A DNA stretch of 64,000 nucleotides from Plotosus lineatus (GCA_024760905.1 CM045734.1:37309564-37373563); one strand, 5' to 3'. Numbered from the stretch's first letter, positions 34,806 to 47,326 are shown. Numbers and translations: made by a program. The notes: generated by a model from the sequence alone, not told the origin.

Positions 34806-37627
34806 CAGATAGATTTTACCACAAGTGTAACCAATGAATTGTAATCTGTAATTTCTATACATGTTTTATTTGCCATAGGATTTCTAATATTGAAATGTAT
34901 CTTTGTTGATTCTTAAAAATTATCAGTTTTTTATTATTATTTCATTGTATATTATCATTTTAGGTTATTTAATGTATGCTTTTGAAGAATAAAATATTTT
35001 ATTAATAATGACAAGTAATTTGATGAGTACAAATGTAACAGTTATTATCCTGGTCTTTTACAAAGTATATTTACTATGACATCAATCTTGAATAGTTACA
35101 TTTGCAGGCTTAAACATGTCTTTTTAATATCATCATCATCATCATCATTATAATTATTTTTATTAATACTTTTATTTATAGCAACAAAACGTGCATGAAA
35201 ACAAAATTAAAATCCTTTCAAACATTAAAAAGATGAATTATGCCTAAACTCGTGGTGAATCCTCAGGTGTGCTGTGTCTGCTCCTCACTGAACCCTAAAT
35301 GAAAGCGTCTGAGGTGTGACGTGACTACAGGATGACAGGTGGAAAGCCTTTTAGCAGCAGACATCTTCATCCTGCTTCTAGGCCATTAATACATGGTGAT
35401 GAGGCACTCAGGCGCCCAGCCCCACTCATCCCATATGCAAACAGCTGAAAGTCATCTGATATGCCTTTGCCACTTTAATGATGTACGTAAAGCCACGACG
35501 AAGCTGCATTAAGAGATTTAATTGCGTTTCGCACTAGTGCGGCCGCCCCAACCCCCCACACCCCTTTACGGTTGCAGACTGTTACAGTTTCTACGGAGAG
35601 CATCTGCGGCTTCAAAGCATCTCTATCCACGTCGATTTCTCCCTCTAAACCCCTCTCCCCTCGACTGTAACCGCTTTCTTTGGATGGAAGGCGTCACCAA
35701 TGGGCCTGTGTTCGACCGTGTTAGGGCCCTTTAATTCATGTGGCTATCTGATTTTAAGGTGATAGAAAGGTGCAAAGTGTTTAATATGTAGATCTCTCTG
35801 TATATTTGCTTTTTTCTCTGTAACAACAGAGAGATCTGTTGAAGCAGCATTGTGCATTTACACCAACACTTCACGTTATCTGCCCAACTAGATAAGGTAA
35901 ATCTTTATTAAATTCTTAACTCTGAAAGAGTGACAAGCACAGAAAAGGGAATATGTTAATAGTAGGGACAAATTAAAGTCCCTTTTTTAAATCCACTGTC
36001 CTCCCTCCCATCACCAGCCCAGCATATCTCCCCATCAGACTGCAGGCTAGGGTGCTAATGAATGCGTGGATGCAGCAAGACAGGGTGGGAGTACGAGAAG
36101 GAGTGGGGCTGAGTGCAAGAATGGGAATGCAGGAGTAAAAATGTCCTTTACAGGGTTGGGAGGGGGGAGGGGGGGAACGAAAAAGGTGAAATAGCTTTTC
36201 TTTTCATTTTGCACACCTACCCCTCCCTCGCTCCTCAACCATGACCAGTCCCTCTCCTATTTTTGAAGAGCTCTGAATTAGTCCACCATTATTTGTCTAA
36301 GAGCTCCCCCCTGTGGGTGCGTTAGGACATTGCCGAGATGTTTCGCGAACAACTGTTAGCCTTGTATATGAAGTAATGTGGGTTAGCCACCTGCCGTTTG
36401 ACCTATGAAATATTTCCCTTTCCAGTGGCGATCAAACACAGCATATAAACCTGAGTCTGAGTTAAAGTAGACTAAAGAGGAGAAAATATTTCAGCATGCT
36501 CTCCATTTCACAGCAGCTAGGACACCTAGCTAGAGGATTATAGTGGCCTTGTGAAAACAAATGAGACTGAGTCGTTAAGCTGAAAAATTCAAGGGTTTCA
36601 TGAGTCTATTATATCCAGGAGCAGATGCATCAGAAGCGGTTAGCAGCATGATGTGCCCCTTTTTATTCTGAATCTGTCCTCTGTTTTTGGCGTGTAAAGA
36701 GGTGGCAGAGAGCCGCAAATGGCAGTGAGCGAAGGGTTAACAGGCCAAAGACAAAGCAACAGGCTGAGACTATTGTACATGCTGGAGGGCTGCAGGGCCC
36801 TGGGGCCACAGAGGGCCAAAGGCCCTCACACAGGACAGTAGGCCCTTTCAGTCCAGGCCTTTCAACAGCAAACCCAACCTCAAAAGAGCCTGTCACAACA
36901 CTGCTTCTCCCCCTCTCCTCTGACACTCTCTACCCCAATCAGCTCCTCTCCATCTCCCTCATTCGCACTCCTCTCCTCTCCTCATCCCTCTCTTCAGAGA
37001 GCAAAGAGGCCCAAGGCTCTCCAGGCCTGAACCAATCTGCGGCCCCCAGAGGTTGAACGCCTTTGAAAAGGAGGTCACATCATTGAGGTGCTGCCAGGTC
37101 TGAGAACTCAGCGCCAACAGGGACACAGTTCAAACCACAAGCAGTATACATAGAACAGTATATCTAAACAGGGAGAATGGTTCAGTATAAGTGCTGTGGA
37201 TATGTGCCATTAATTTAATTTGTTAAATTTAATCTGTTGAATTTCCAACACTGATTGCTTCAGAGTTAATTCATTTTCTATCCCAGCAGCTCTGACAGTG
37301 TTGTCGGCTGCACGGCTAAACCAGGGTTTATATTTATATTTATGCACTTGTTCTGATATGTGGAACTTTTGAGGTGACGGGTTCCATGGGGAGATATGTT
37401 TTATGGAAGTAGTCTTCAGTGTGAGTGCTGTCAGTCCTGCACCTCCAGAACATTATACATAACCATAAATGGATGAAAAGTAAAAAGTCATTCATTAATA
37501 CCTTTTTTAAACTGTGGAAAATTTGTAAGATATTTTCTTGCTCTTGTAATTGTGAGATCTTCTTATAGTTATTCTGGTGCAAAATTCACACCTGTGTACA
37601 ATTAAAACAGAGCTTGTTTAGACTTAC

Positions 37628-37814
37628 ATATCTATGCAGTATCTCTTTCCTCTCGTGTGGATCATCAAGCATGTTAACAGAAAGGTCTGAGATAGAGACA
37701 GCAGCTGAAGCGGTGAGGGTGACCAGAAGCACCAGCATGCCATCGCCCTCCTCCAACACCAGGTCCAGCTTGTGTGTGCACTCCCTAGACAGGAGAGAGA
37801 GGTCCACTTGACAC
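37628..37814 (-). CDS. mctp1: MCTP1 window exon 7: end of C2B and C2B-C2C linker
   Basis: The exon reads CQVDLSLLSRECTHKLDLVL, LEEGDGMLVLLVTLTASAAV and SISDLSVNMLDDPHERKEIL, ending HRY. It closes C2B and holds the conserved SISDLSVN linker before C2C. The acceptor is TACCAG|G and the donor AGATAT|GTAAGT. The length is 187 nt, phase 2 to 0. The acceptor region is TG-rich rather than a clear pyrimidine tract. Confidence 0.94.
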
Positions 37815-39119
37815 CTGGTACACAAACACACAAATTGGCATTAATGGAATTGCATATCCAGGCCAAATATAAGCAGGAAGAGCCAAAGTCAGTATAATAG
37901 GTGGCAACAAGGCAAGCGCATTAATAATAACATGTTATTAGATTATTTTTTTATAAGAGCATGAATGTATGTTTTATATTCTGTATGGTACGGTCTAAAC
38001 CTTCTCAGAACCTCTTAAATATTAATAGAATGATCATGGCACATCATAATAGCCAGAATGTAAACAGAGTTCCTTATTTGCTAAAATACTGACTTATAAA
38101 TATTATAAATAGTACTGATTCAGTATCAATAGACAAGAACTAAAAAGAACTAAGCAAGAGCCAGAACATCAGTCCCTGCCACATGTTTAGTTTGGAGTTA
38201 CGTAAATGCAATCTCAATTAAATCAAGGTCTCCAGGAAACCCTTATGAGATAAAAAGAGGAAACCATTTTACACTTTCACTCCTGGTGTCCATGCTCTCG
38301 CTCTCATTTCCTCCATTGAAGCGACAAGCTCATAGTCCTGCAGAAGCCCCTGACCTCCCAGGCCATAGTGTGTGTAGAGTGTGTAATGGAAAGCCGGATC
38401 TAGTTGCACAAGGATTTAATGTGAACATCAGTAACAGACCAGACAGTCTAGTGAGAGGACTGGAGAAAGTGATTATTAAAGGAAGGGGGTAACAGCCAAT
38501 TACAAAAGTGGCCAGTAAACCCATTTAGACATGCCATGTCTGTGAATGGCAACATGTACAAAGTGGAGTGTGGAGAAAGGACAGGCTCTTGAGTAAATTC
38601 TGCTACCTTATTCCCCACCTCCCTTAACCATTAGCTCTCTTGTCTCTCACACTTAATGTTAGATTGCGAGGGACCGCGGTATAGTGTGTGCAGTGAGTAG
38701 AGTCATATTATTGTGTCTTAAAACTGCCTAACACTACAATCAGTGTACGTCTGACTGATTTAGTACAATATTCTATAGAAAATCAATCTATATCAATCTG
38801 TATTTTTTAATAGCACTCATAATTCTGCATTTTATTGTTTTTTAAAAAAGTATTTAGGTACATTAACCTTTCCCCCCCGACCTCACATTTTATAATTTCT
38901 GAGACATTTTTATCTACAAGAAAATGCATCTTCTAAATGGAGGTTTGATGAAATATATAAATTTTTATGCGTTCTCTGAAGGTAAATCAGTAAAATATTA
39001 AAGTAAACTCTAAAGCATCGTATTTTTGTGGAAGTATACTATGGGTTTATTTTAAGTAGCCAGAAAGCGTGTGGATTCCGGAAAACGTAATATTTTCTGA
39101 TAAACAATAACCTTTCACC

Positions 39120-39280
39120 AATCAGTCATTCAGTCATTCATTCATTCATTTTCTGAACCGCATAATCTTAATTAAGTTAGTTTTGAGGCTGGCACCCATC
39201 TCGGCCAATTCCGGGCAAAAGAAGAATACAGCCTGAGCAGCTCGCCAGGCCATCTCAGAGCACCAATCAATAATTACTAC
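39120..39280 (-). mobile_element. SINE tail fragment
   Basis: A CATTCATTCATT stretch, ACCGCATAATCTTAATTAAG, CACCCATCTCGGCCAATTCC and CTCGCCAGGCCATCTCAGAG are the inverted 3' tail shared by the SINE families. Confidence 0.5.
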
Positions 39281-39334
39281 TAAATTACAAACTTAATTTC
39301 ACTAGAATCTGGAAAGTAGAAGGCACTTAAAATC

Positions 39335-39337
<3 letters not shown>

Positions 39338-39365
<28 letters not shown>

Positions 39366-39366
39366 G
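39338..39366. repeat. TAA microsatellite
   Basis: A pure trinucleotide run in intron 6. Confidence 0.9.
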
Positions 39367-39756
39367 CTTAGAAACAATAACAACAACCTAATCATCCGCT
39401 GGTGTGGTTTTAATGCTGACTGTGGAATTGTGGGTGGTTCTGAGTGCCCTCTGCTGAGCGAGAGGAATCAGGTAAAACCAGCAGGTAGAGTGTTGATGTA
39501 CCTGTGTGTAATCACCAGCACCTATTCATCTGTGATGATTTTTTTTTGCATTATGAACTATTGTTGGTGCATGAAAAAGTCACAGATTGAGGAATATACT
39601 GAAAAGTGCCCGGTTCAAGCCGAACATGAATAAACGTGAAGTGCCCTGTCTGCCCGTCTCTCATTTCAGTTTCACGAGACCTGTTATAGCGATATAATGT
39701 ACTCTTTATTGTTAGTTATATTGTACTGAATGCAGTATCTGCTTTCATGCTCAATC

Positions 39757-39960
39757 CGACGGCACGGTGGCGTAGTGGTTAGCACGTCCGCCTCACAGCA
39801 AGAAGGCCCGGGTTCGATTCCCGGCCTGGGCGTTTCTGTGTGGAGTTTGCATGTCTACCCCGTGCTTGTGTGGGTTTCCTCCGGGTGCTCCGGTTTCCTC
39901 CCACAATCCAAAAGACATGCACTGTAGGTTAATTGGCTGTTCTAAATTAGGGACTACAGA
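39757..39960 (+). mobile_element. tRNA-derived SINE, family 1, 5' half, well preserved
   Basis: This is the least mutated copy. The A box is GGCGTAGTGGTT near 39769 and the B box GGTTCGATTCC at 39811-39821, followed by GTGTGGAGTTTGCATGTCTA and CCTCCGGGTGCTCCGGTTTC. The 3' half is missing. Confidence 0.8.
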
Positions 39961-40164
39961 TGGAAACTAGCTATTAAGCTATAATCTGGTACAGTACATC
40001 TCTGTCTCTATGAGCTTAATGTTCCTGTACATTGTCCCTTAAATTAAATAAATAAATAAATAAATCCCAATTTTCAGGATGTGACTACAGTAAGCACTTA
40101 TCATTGTGTATGCTATCGGGTATAAAATAAAAAAAATTGTTGAAGAGCCAAGCACATGACCCAC

Positions 40165-40295
40165 CTGCCCATAAAGTCGTCTCTCTTTCCAGCGTCTCTG
40201 TCCCATACAGTGATGTCTATAACGCCCCCTTCCTCATCGTACAAATGGAAATCAAACTGTTCTCTCCACTGAGGGTTCAAAGTTTTGTGTATTGT
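40165..40295 (-). CDS. mctp1: MCTP1 window exon 6: C2B core and calcium loop 3
   Basis: The exon encodes TIHKTLNPQWREQFDFHLYD, then GGVIDITVWDRDAGKRDDFM, ending GR with a split last codon. TLNPQWREQFDF is the polybasic and fourth-strand region. WDRDAGKRDD is calcium loop 3, with its aspartates intact. The acceptor is TTTCATAG|ACA and the donor GGGCAG|GTGGGT. The length is 131 nt, phase 0 to 2. Confidence 0.94.
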
Positions 40296-41042
40296 CTATG
40301 AAAGAAAAGACAAAAAAAGATGTGAGTTGGTGACTACAGAGAGTTCTTTTAGGAGAACAGAGTATTCAACCTAAAAAAAAGAATCATTTGATTTATCAAC
40401 CTGTACAACAGTAACAATAAATTGTAATTATGCTTTTTATTATATGAAACTGACTGAGCAGCTGCACAATTAATCAGGATCATGAGGTTTGAATTCCTTA
40501 ATTAGTTCGAAATAATTGACAGCAGTATGGGTAAACAGTATGGGTAAAAAACATCGTTAACATTGCTTTTTAAGTGTTTTAAATCTTTTATTAAATCCAT
40601 TCATTAACCATAATAATGTTTATCAGATAGCTACACTGCTGGTTAAAAAGTTTTGGATGCTTTCATTCTTTATTAGATTTTTTGGTAATTAAATAAGGAA
40701 GAAAATTAAAAGTAAAATCAAATACCTTTCTTTTGGGGAAATGGTATGTCATCGCTGTGAACTCTTTCTTAATTTATGAAGAGTTAAATATTGTTAGCAC
40801 ACTTTGTCTGCAGTATGGCCCTCAGACTTTAAGGTTAATGCAAAAATGGAAAAAATCCAAAAATACTCTCTTAACACGGTGAGCTATATTAAAACCTGTA
40901 TGGTCTGTACCTGAACCCCCTCCGTGGCCCAGGTCTGGAGTATTTCATTTTTTTTTGTTGTTGTTTGGATTAAGCAGACATATTATTACTAGGTGTTGAC
41001 ACTATTTTAATCAGAAGTAATACATTGATCAGTTCACAATAC
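40296..41042 (-). other. mctp1: mctp1 intron 5
   Basis: A short 747-nt AT-rich intron. I see no repeat or other feature in it. Confidence 0.85.
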
Positions 41043-41207
41043 CTTGCTTTTGTATTTTTGGTGGCCCATTCTGAATTTGACATATGGGTCACTCAAGCCA
41101 TTAGTATCCATTGGCTGAAGGTTATGACCCTCGATTAAACTGATGCTGACAATTCCTCTCCACAGCTGGGCTTTCCTGTGGACATCTGACAACCTCAGAC
41201 TCTGGTA
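41043..41207 (-). CDS. mctp1: MCTP1 window exon 5: start of second C2 domain (C2B)
   Basis: The exon encodes 55 codons running from YQSLRLSDVHRKAQLWRGIV to GHQKYKSK. LWRGIVSISLIEGHNL is the first C2B strand, and MDTNGLSDPYVKF is calcium loop 1 with its aspartates. This stretch separates MCTP1 from MCTP2, which is poorly conserved here. The acceptor is ATTGGCAG|TAC and the donor AGCAAG|GTATTG. It is phase 0 to 0. On the sense strand a (TG)n tract ends about 12 nt before the acceptor, taking the place of a normal pyrimidine tract. Confidence 0.94.
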
Positions 41208-41219
41208 CTGCCAATTCAA

Positions 41220-41279
41220 CACACACACACACGCATACACACACACACACACACACACGCACACACACACACACACACT
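41220..41279. repeat. CA microsatellite (TG in the transcript) against the exon 5 acceptor
   Basis: A CA run with two CG/TA interruptions, ending about 12 nt from exon 5. Confidence 0.9.
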
Positions 41280-41528
41280 ATTATTATTATACATTTATTT
41301 CCATTTTAAATCCTACACACATAGTCAGTTCGGTTTCTATAAGACATGGGTGCAAAAGAAAATTCACTGAACTGAAATGTTTATTCACTATAAACACACA
41401 CAGCACATACACACATAACAACAACCAACACTTTCATCAATAACAGCTGAAGCATGTTTCTACTGCACACATGTATTTAAAACATCATGTCTTTCCATCC
41501 AAAATAACTACAGAGTGAAGGGCAGCAG

Positions 41529-41805
41529 AGGCGGTGGTGGCGCGGTGGTAAGGTGCTGGATTACCGATCAAAAGGTTGGGGGTTTGAGCCCCACTGTCAA
41601 CGGTTGTCACTGCAGTCCCCCGAGTGCAGCTAACTGGGCTACCAAAGGCCGGTTATATCCCTCACTGTCTGTAGTAAGAGGTTGTAAAAGATCCATTGCT
41701 GACTTCCGTCAAGAATAGGCTACATCGTGGTCTGTCCAGGGTGCACCCTGCCCTCGCCCAGACTCGGCTGAGATGCAGTAAGTTCATAAAATGAGCGAAT
41801 GAAAT
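41529..41805 (+). mobile_element. tRNA-derived SINE, family 2
   Basis: The head GAGGCGGTGGTGGCGCGGTG is followed by AAAAGGTTGGGGGTTTGAGC. The body runs GCAGCTAACTGGGCTACCAA, GGCCGGTTATATCCCTCACT and TCCATTGCTGACTTCCGTCA, and the tail has GTCCAGGGTGCACCCTGCCC. Confidence 0.7.
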
Positions 41806-43484
41806 GCAGCAGTTGTGTCCTAACTGAGCTGTACTTTTGAACATGTATCGACTGCCGTATTATAAAAGGGGGAAAAAAATAAAAAAAATCAAGCATTAAT
41901 AATGAAGGGCGTTCGTAGACAAGCTGTATTTCGGTTTCTGTGCCTAATTTGGAGGCATCATTAGCATGGAATTTGTTTGAAGTGCATTTCATTAAACTGT
42001 ACAAACACTTCCCTGGAAAACACACAGCTTTGATGTCGAGAGCAAGAAGCTAATGCTTTTCTTTCCAGATATTAGCATTTAACGTGCTGACTTGAGCAGA
42101 GTCACCGTAAAGTCCCAATCTGTATTAGTTACACTCGAGTAGCTAGAAAGCCAAGCAAACTTACGAATACAGCACCAGATCCTCTGCAATACTAATTACA
42201 CTTACGAAAAGCTGAAGGTTGCAATTAAAAGAATTTGTGTTAAAAATAATTGTTCTTCAAATTGAGGCAGACATTCATGAGCAAATAAATAAATAAATAA
42301 AACATGCAGCAAAACAGTTTGCTTAAAAGATTTTTTGTAAAAAAAAAAAAAATTGTGAATGTAAATTAGGAGCCGATGAGCTGGCGGTGTTAACATTAAC
42401 ATTACTTTAGAGAATCTCCCAGCCCGCGCTTTCCTGCATGCTGATATTAAGGTAAGAGTGAAAGTCTTAATTTCCTAGCTGCATCATAATTACAAATCTT
42501 GCTTGGGTTGCATTTACTGAGTGCACTGTTTACAACATTTGCACTTCATGAAAGAGAGATGGGGTGTATAAATAGATACACAGGCGTCCAGGAGTGAAGG
42601 GAGAGGTGTGGATGTAGTTAGCGTTAGCAATGCTCAAGTATTCCCAAGACCCACCTGACATGGCCCAGTTTGGAGCTTCAAAGTCAGGTTTCGGCAGGGT
42701 GTCATTTCTCATCTGGTGGAAACTAAGTTTCATGCCTTTCTAAAAATCTGGGTGAAGCTCTAAGTTAGCACTCAGCTAAATTCAAATCCCAATCAGTCAT
42801 GGATAAATTTTAAATCTGTCTAAATACCCAACATAAAGACAAAAGCATGTTTCCATTATAAACAAAAAAGGCGCGTTCAAAGACATTTATTTTTAGTACA
42901 TGCTCACAGGTACATGCAGTTGCATTGAGACAAGCCCCAGACGAGCACATGCATGTCCACAGCACTAAACCTGTGATGGACCGTCAGCTTTTAAGACATT
43001 GTAAAGAATATAAAGACATATAATTTTACACAGCATGTACACGTGCATAAATCACAATTAAGAGAAAAGCAGATCACTATTGCATGCCTTTGCTGTAAAA
43101 AAGCGAAAAGAAAAATAAACCATCTTAAGTTTCTTGTGTAAAGAGTAAACACATCTTCTATCTAAAATATTCTTAATATAAAGATTTAGGCACTGCAAAA
43201 ATTTGCAGCTCCTGATACATATCAGGTGTCCGAGGATGGTGTCATAAGAGGAGCACAGCTTCCTTAGGAATTAAATAAATAAGTAATTCTTGCCTGCATT
43301 TCCCGTTTACAGTCTGGATTAAAAGCAGGAAAGGTTAAAACTGAGGTTTTTTTTTTTTTAATCAGATTTCACCATCTTCCATCACGTGATTTCCACATTC
43401 ATTTGCATAATCTCTCTTGTTAGTTTAATTGTCCGTATGACAGGTTCATGTTCTGTCTTCCACTCTGGGATGGCCCTGCAAGCT

Positions 43485-43585
43485 GTACCACGTCCTTGCC
43501 TGGAGTCAGCTGAGATGGTGCCAGCCTCTCTGTGACCCTAGTTAAGATTAAGTGGTTCAGAAAATGAATGCATGAATGAATGTTC
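43485..43585 (+). mobile_element. SINE tail fragment
   Basis: GAGTCAGCTGAGATGGTGCC, CTGTGACCCTAGTTAAGATT and a repeated GAATGCATGAATGAATG end match the SINE 3' tail only. Confidence 0.5.
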
Positions 43586-44704
43586 TGTCTTCCTGTATGT
43601 GGTTGGTAATCCTTTGCTTGACAAAAGTTGTCTATCTACCTGAATTAGATTGTATTTTTTTTATATTATTCTAGTATTTTTTTTCATGAAAATGGTACAA
43701 TCATTAAAGTCATGCTCCATGCTGATAGAGCTCTAGTCGTGCACACCGCTAATATTTCCTATATTATTTTTTGCTAAGATATCTGTCCGATTATTTGTTT
43801 GAGGGCCTGTAGCAAGAGAACACAAAGGACACAGAGATGAGAATGTAAATGTCAGCTCCATGTTTCAGCCTGTTGCCCTTTAAGATGCTACAAAAATCAT
43901 AAAAATATGAGAACTATGGATAAAGTGATAGAATGCTAAATTTATGTGAGCACTGTAATCATGCATGTTCAAACAATGAAAAATCTTCAGTTGTTTCAGA
44001 AATGCAATGATCTTCCATAAATTGTATGTAAAAATGAGAGGGCTACAATATCACATGATGCTGACCCTCATCTGGTATAAAATGGGCGTAATTTACAAAT
44101 TTAAACATAATTAAGTCTCTGCATCGAGTTATACTCATTTCTATTACCTCCCTCAATGCATGTCTGGTTTTGGGGCATTCTGTTAAACTTTAAGTAGGAT
44201 TGCACAAATCTTAACAACCCGATTTCCATGAAACTTGGTGGAAGGCTGATGCATGGGACAAGAAAGAACCCATTGTGTTTTGGATTGGATCTGAGCCTGA
44301 GGACAGATATGTAAATTCATTTTCACTTCCGCTACTGATCTGAGATATGGCATTAGGCCTTAGTGGAATTTTGCACTCAACAATAGTATACACTTTTAAA
44401 GTTCACTAATGTTACAATTTTCCATTGGGCAAGTCTTCCTAAGTGCCTTTTATTATACCTGCATGAGAGTAAACAGCATAAACTCCTACACAAAAACATA
44501 TGTAACCATGTCAGCACATGACATGACCGGATTTTATTTTTTTAATACCAAACCCTCTTATTTCATGTAAAAGTAACAAAAACCTAAACAGTCATTTGAC
44601 TAAAACCTTATTTACATACTCATCCATATTAATATAACAATATTATCCTCTGTACATGGTATTATGTTGCCAGTGATGCTTATTACCTTTTATGTTACAG
44701 TATA

Positions 44705-45205
44705 CAGGGATCCCTCGCTACTTTGTGCTTCAATGCATCACGTGTTTTTGTCAATATTCATCGAACTAAAAAAATAAAGAAATTAAGGAAGACTGGGGGG
44801 AAAACTTAAGGAAAATGCCACGAAAACAAGGCCAATTATGCAAAAAAAAAAAAAAAAACCCTAAACAAACACAAAACAAAAAACAACACAAAATCTCCAA
44901 TCAAAACTAGTTACATTTTAATGTGAGGTGTGTATGTGAGTGCGTACATGCGCATCTGCATGCGTGGGTACACACACATCTGTATGTGTGTGTATTTATA
45001 TTTTATTCATATTTTATGCATTATTTTTAATGTTTAATTGTTATTATAAGCATTTAATATGTATTTATTGATATTGTATACAAATATACATGTGCGTATA
45101 TGTCAGTCGGGGGGGGGGCATTGCGGGGGTTGATCGTACTTCTGGGAATTCGGTGGTCGCGGGGGATCTCCATCCCAATTAACTACAGAAAGTGAGGGAT
45201 CCCTG
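44705..45205 (+). mobile_element. Family D TIR element, uninterrupted copy
   Basis: It starts CAGGGATCCCTCGCTACTTT, ends AGTGAGGGATCCCTG, and is flanked by TA. It is about 500 nt and non-coding. It serves as the reference for the interrupted copies because it contains no insertion at the sites hit in 1949-3516 and 50180-51881. Confidence 0.8.
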
Positions 45206-45286
45206 TATTCGCTTTTCCTCCATAAAGCGTTGGAGAGCTATCAGTGAAAATATATCTTAAAAGCAGACATTTTCATCACAGTACAG

Positions 45287-45360
45287 TATTGAGGTTTTGC
45301 AGTCACGTGACCCCAATACTGTACCTTCATGCGCCATCTTGGACAGCAAGCGTGATCCAG

Positions 45361-45421
<61 letters not shown>

Positions 45422-46273
45422 TTCACAAAGCATGGCTTCAACAACAACCGATAATGACAGCGAAAGAAAAATATGAGAGAGTGTTGAAGGCAAAAGCAAT
45501 GACACTATAATATTGTCAGACGTTGTCAATCATCTGACAGGTGACCAGAGGGCGAGGTATCTGAGTAAAATAAAGCGGCTGGGGATTGCCGATCCATATC
45601 TAATGCCGCAGTCAATGTTTAGGAATGTGTTAGAATGCGACCAATCTTCCCTTCCTGCTTTTGCCTACTTGGATCTTTGTACATATCTTGTCCACGGTCG
45701 TCTCCATTTACTGGCAAAGAGTTAAAAGCTTACAAATCAATGGAAGCTTACAAGTATTTTGTTGTCGGATTTGTAAGCTGTATGCAACAATGGGAGCCAG
45801 GAACCGGGAAGAGAGACTACAGTACAGTACAGTACAGTACAGTACCACCTCAGAACAGCTAAGGTTCTATCCCCAAATAGACCGACACAAACAAGCGCTT
45901 ATGCAATAATCAATTAAAATTATCAGTGCTTATAATGGTTGTATAAATTCACATATTTTATTTATATATAAGCCTATAAAGTGTATATATATTTTTAATT
46001 TTTATAGCATCAATTTTATTTTTACCGGATGCTACCTCAATGACAATAGCCACCATATAACTATACTCACTGGCTATTTTGTATCACTCAGGGGAAGTTA
46101 GTATCCTACAAACAACATCCAGTTGGGTAATGTTGGGTAATGTTGAACCACTATTACTTATTTTAAAATATTTAGCAATGTTGAATGAGGGAGCGCCGTC
46201 CGGACCATGCCATCCAATATGGCAGATAAACAAAAGTCACGTGACCCTGTGATGTCACGTGCAAAACCTCAAT
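45287..46273. mobile_element. TIR DNA transposon with ORF fragment, possibly ISL2EU/PHIS-type
   Basis: Fifteen perfect terminal bases TATTGAGGTTTTGCA are inverted at the right end. Further matching blocks follow (GTCACGTGAC, and GCCATCTTGGA against GCCATATTGGAT). Between them the plus strand shows an ORF fragment with TGDQRARYLSKIKRLGIADP, YLDLCTYLVHGRLHLLAKS and, after a frame change, LKAYKSMEAYKYFVVGF. These resemble accessory ORFs of fish DNA transposons of the ISL2EU/PHIS kind. A (CA)30 tract lies inside (45361-45420). Confidence 0.6.
45361..45420. repeat. CA microsatellite inside a TIR element
   Basis: A pure CA run of about 29 units. Confidence 0.9.
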
Positions 46274-47326
46274 ATCGAAAGATGAACCAACTAATATATG
46301 ATTTACACAAGTGTTGTAAACTCTCAATGTTCAAGCAATATGCTGCTCTCTTCTGATCAACACAGAACATGTCAGCCACACGAATCGTAGACAACAGTGA
46401 CATCCATATCAAATTGTGGTGCTCTGATTTTTTTTTTTTTTTTAATTACCAGTTTACTGAGTATTGCTGCAGAATCACATTAAAAAAAAAAAACTCTGCC
46501 GTACAGCTGAACTTCCACACTCCAGACTGCAAAGCTGGGAGTATTATTACACCTCCACTATATACTATACAGCTGAAATGTCCATCTTTGTCGGCCATTC
46601 TGTTTGATTAAACTATTTACTGGAAAACATTTGAATATAAATCATTATCAGGAAAATTCTCAATCATACAAACTATAAATAAAATTTTGCATGTTAATCT
46701 TTAAAAAAATCATTTTCATATAATACACACACACACACACACAGATTCTAGCTTACATTCAAAATACGGTCACTCTCACTGCGCATGCAATTGTCAGCTT
46801 TCAAAACTGACAACTCACTGTTAATTACAATATACTATAATATATTTCTAGACACACCATGTCGTGTTCAAGAGGGAAATGGCACAGCTTTGTAACCAAA
46901 ATAAAATCAAATGGTCTTAAAATGAAAAGCTAACATACGAAATGATCGGCTTTATTTTCTTAGCTGCTGCAATACACAGGTTATGGAAGCACAACTGTTA
47001 AACACACATCACTGGAGATATGTGTTTGTTCTTTTAACATAAACTGCAGCCCATATGCAGCTCCTAGCCCTGATGAGTTGAACCATGGACGTTCAACAAA
47101 TAGTGGCTGCAATGTTTAATGCATCCACCAGATGGCGTTAGTATTTGTGCTGTACTGTATACTGTATTGCGAGCTGGAGAAAATAAAGAGTGCATATGCA
47201 AATTAAAGTGAGTAGGATTAACTAGTGGAGGAGAGAGGCGTAGACAACATTTTCAGTCTGAAGCAGAGCACTGCAGAACTAAGGGAGGGATGGACATCCG
47301 TACAGGTTGTGTCATGCTGTTATTAC

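Larger units (their letters stand above)
31098..37627 (-). other. mctp1: mctp1 intron 7
   Basis: This 6.5-kb intron has few recognisable transposons but several microsatellites (32685-32735, 33007-33124, 33895-33938, 34734-34803). Stretches such as 33690-33845, 35290-35560 and 36660-37100 look less AT-rich and lower in repeats than their surroundings, and may be conserved non-coding sequence. That is only a visual impression. Confidence 0.75.
37815..40164 (-). other. mctp1: mctp1 intron 6
   Basis: The intron contains a SINE tail (about 39120-39280, minus), a TAA tract (39338-39366) and the 5' half of a tRNA-derived SINE (39757-39960). The rest, including 37820-39100, is unremarkable AT-rich sequence. 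Confidence 0.8.
41208..47326 (-). other. mctp1: mctp1 intron 4
   Basis: The intron contains a CA tract against the exon 5 acceptor (41220-41279), a SINE (41529-41805), a SINE tail (about 43485-43585), a TA-flanked TIR element (44705-45205) and a second TIR element with an ORF fragment (45287-46273). About 41810-43480 and 43590-44700 show nothing I can name. Confidence 0.75.

Noticed and set aside
36663..36926. An 87-codon minus-strand ORF in a GC-rich part of intron 7
   Set aside because: No recognisable domain or splice structure; the open frame follows from local GC content.
39757..39830. A possible tRNA gene with good A and B boxes
   Set aside because: It continues directly into a fish SINE body, and other copies share the same layout, so it is a SINE head rather than a functional tRNA.
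45823..45846. TACAG pentamer repeats that could be read as a short CRISPR-like array
   Set aside because: They are a simple tandem repeat without spacers, inside a DNA transposon of an animal genome.
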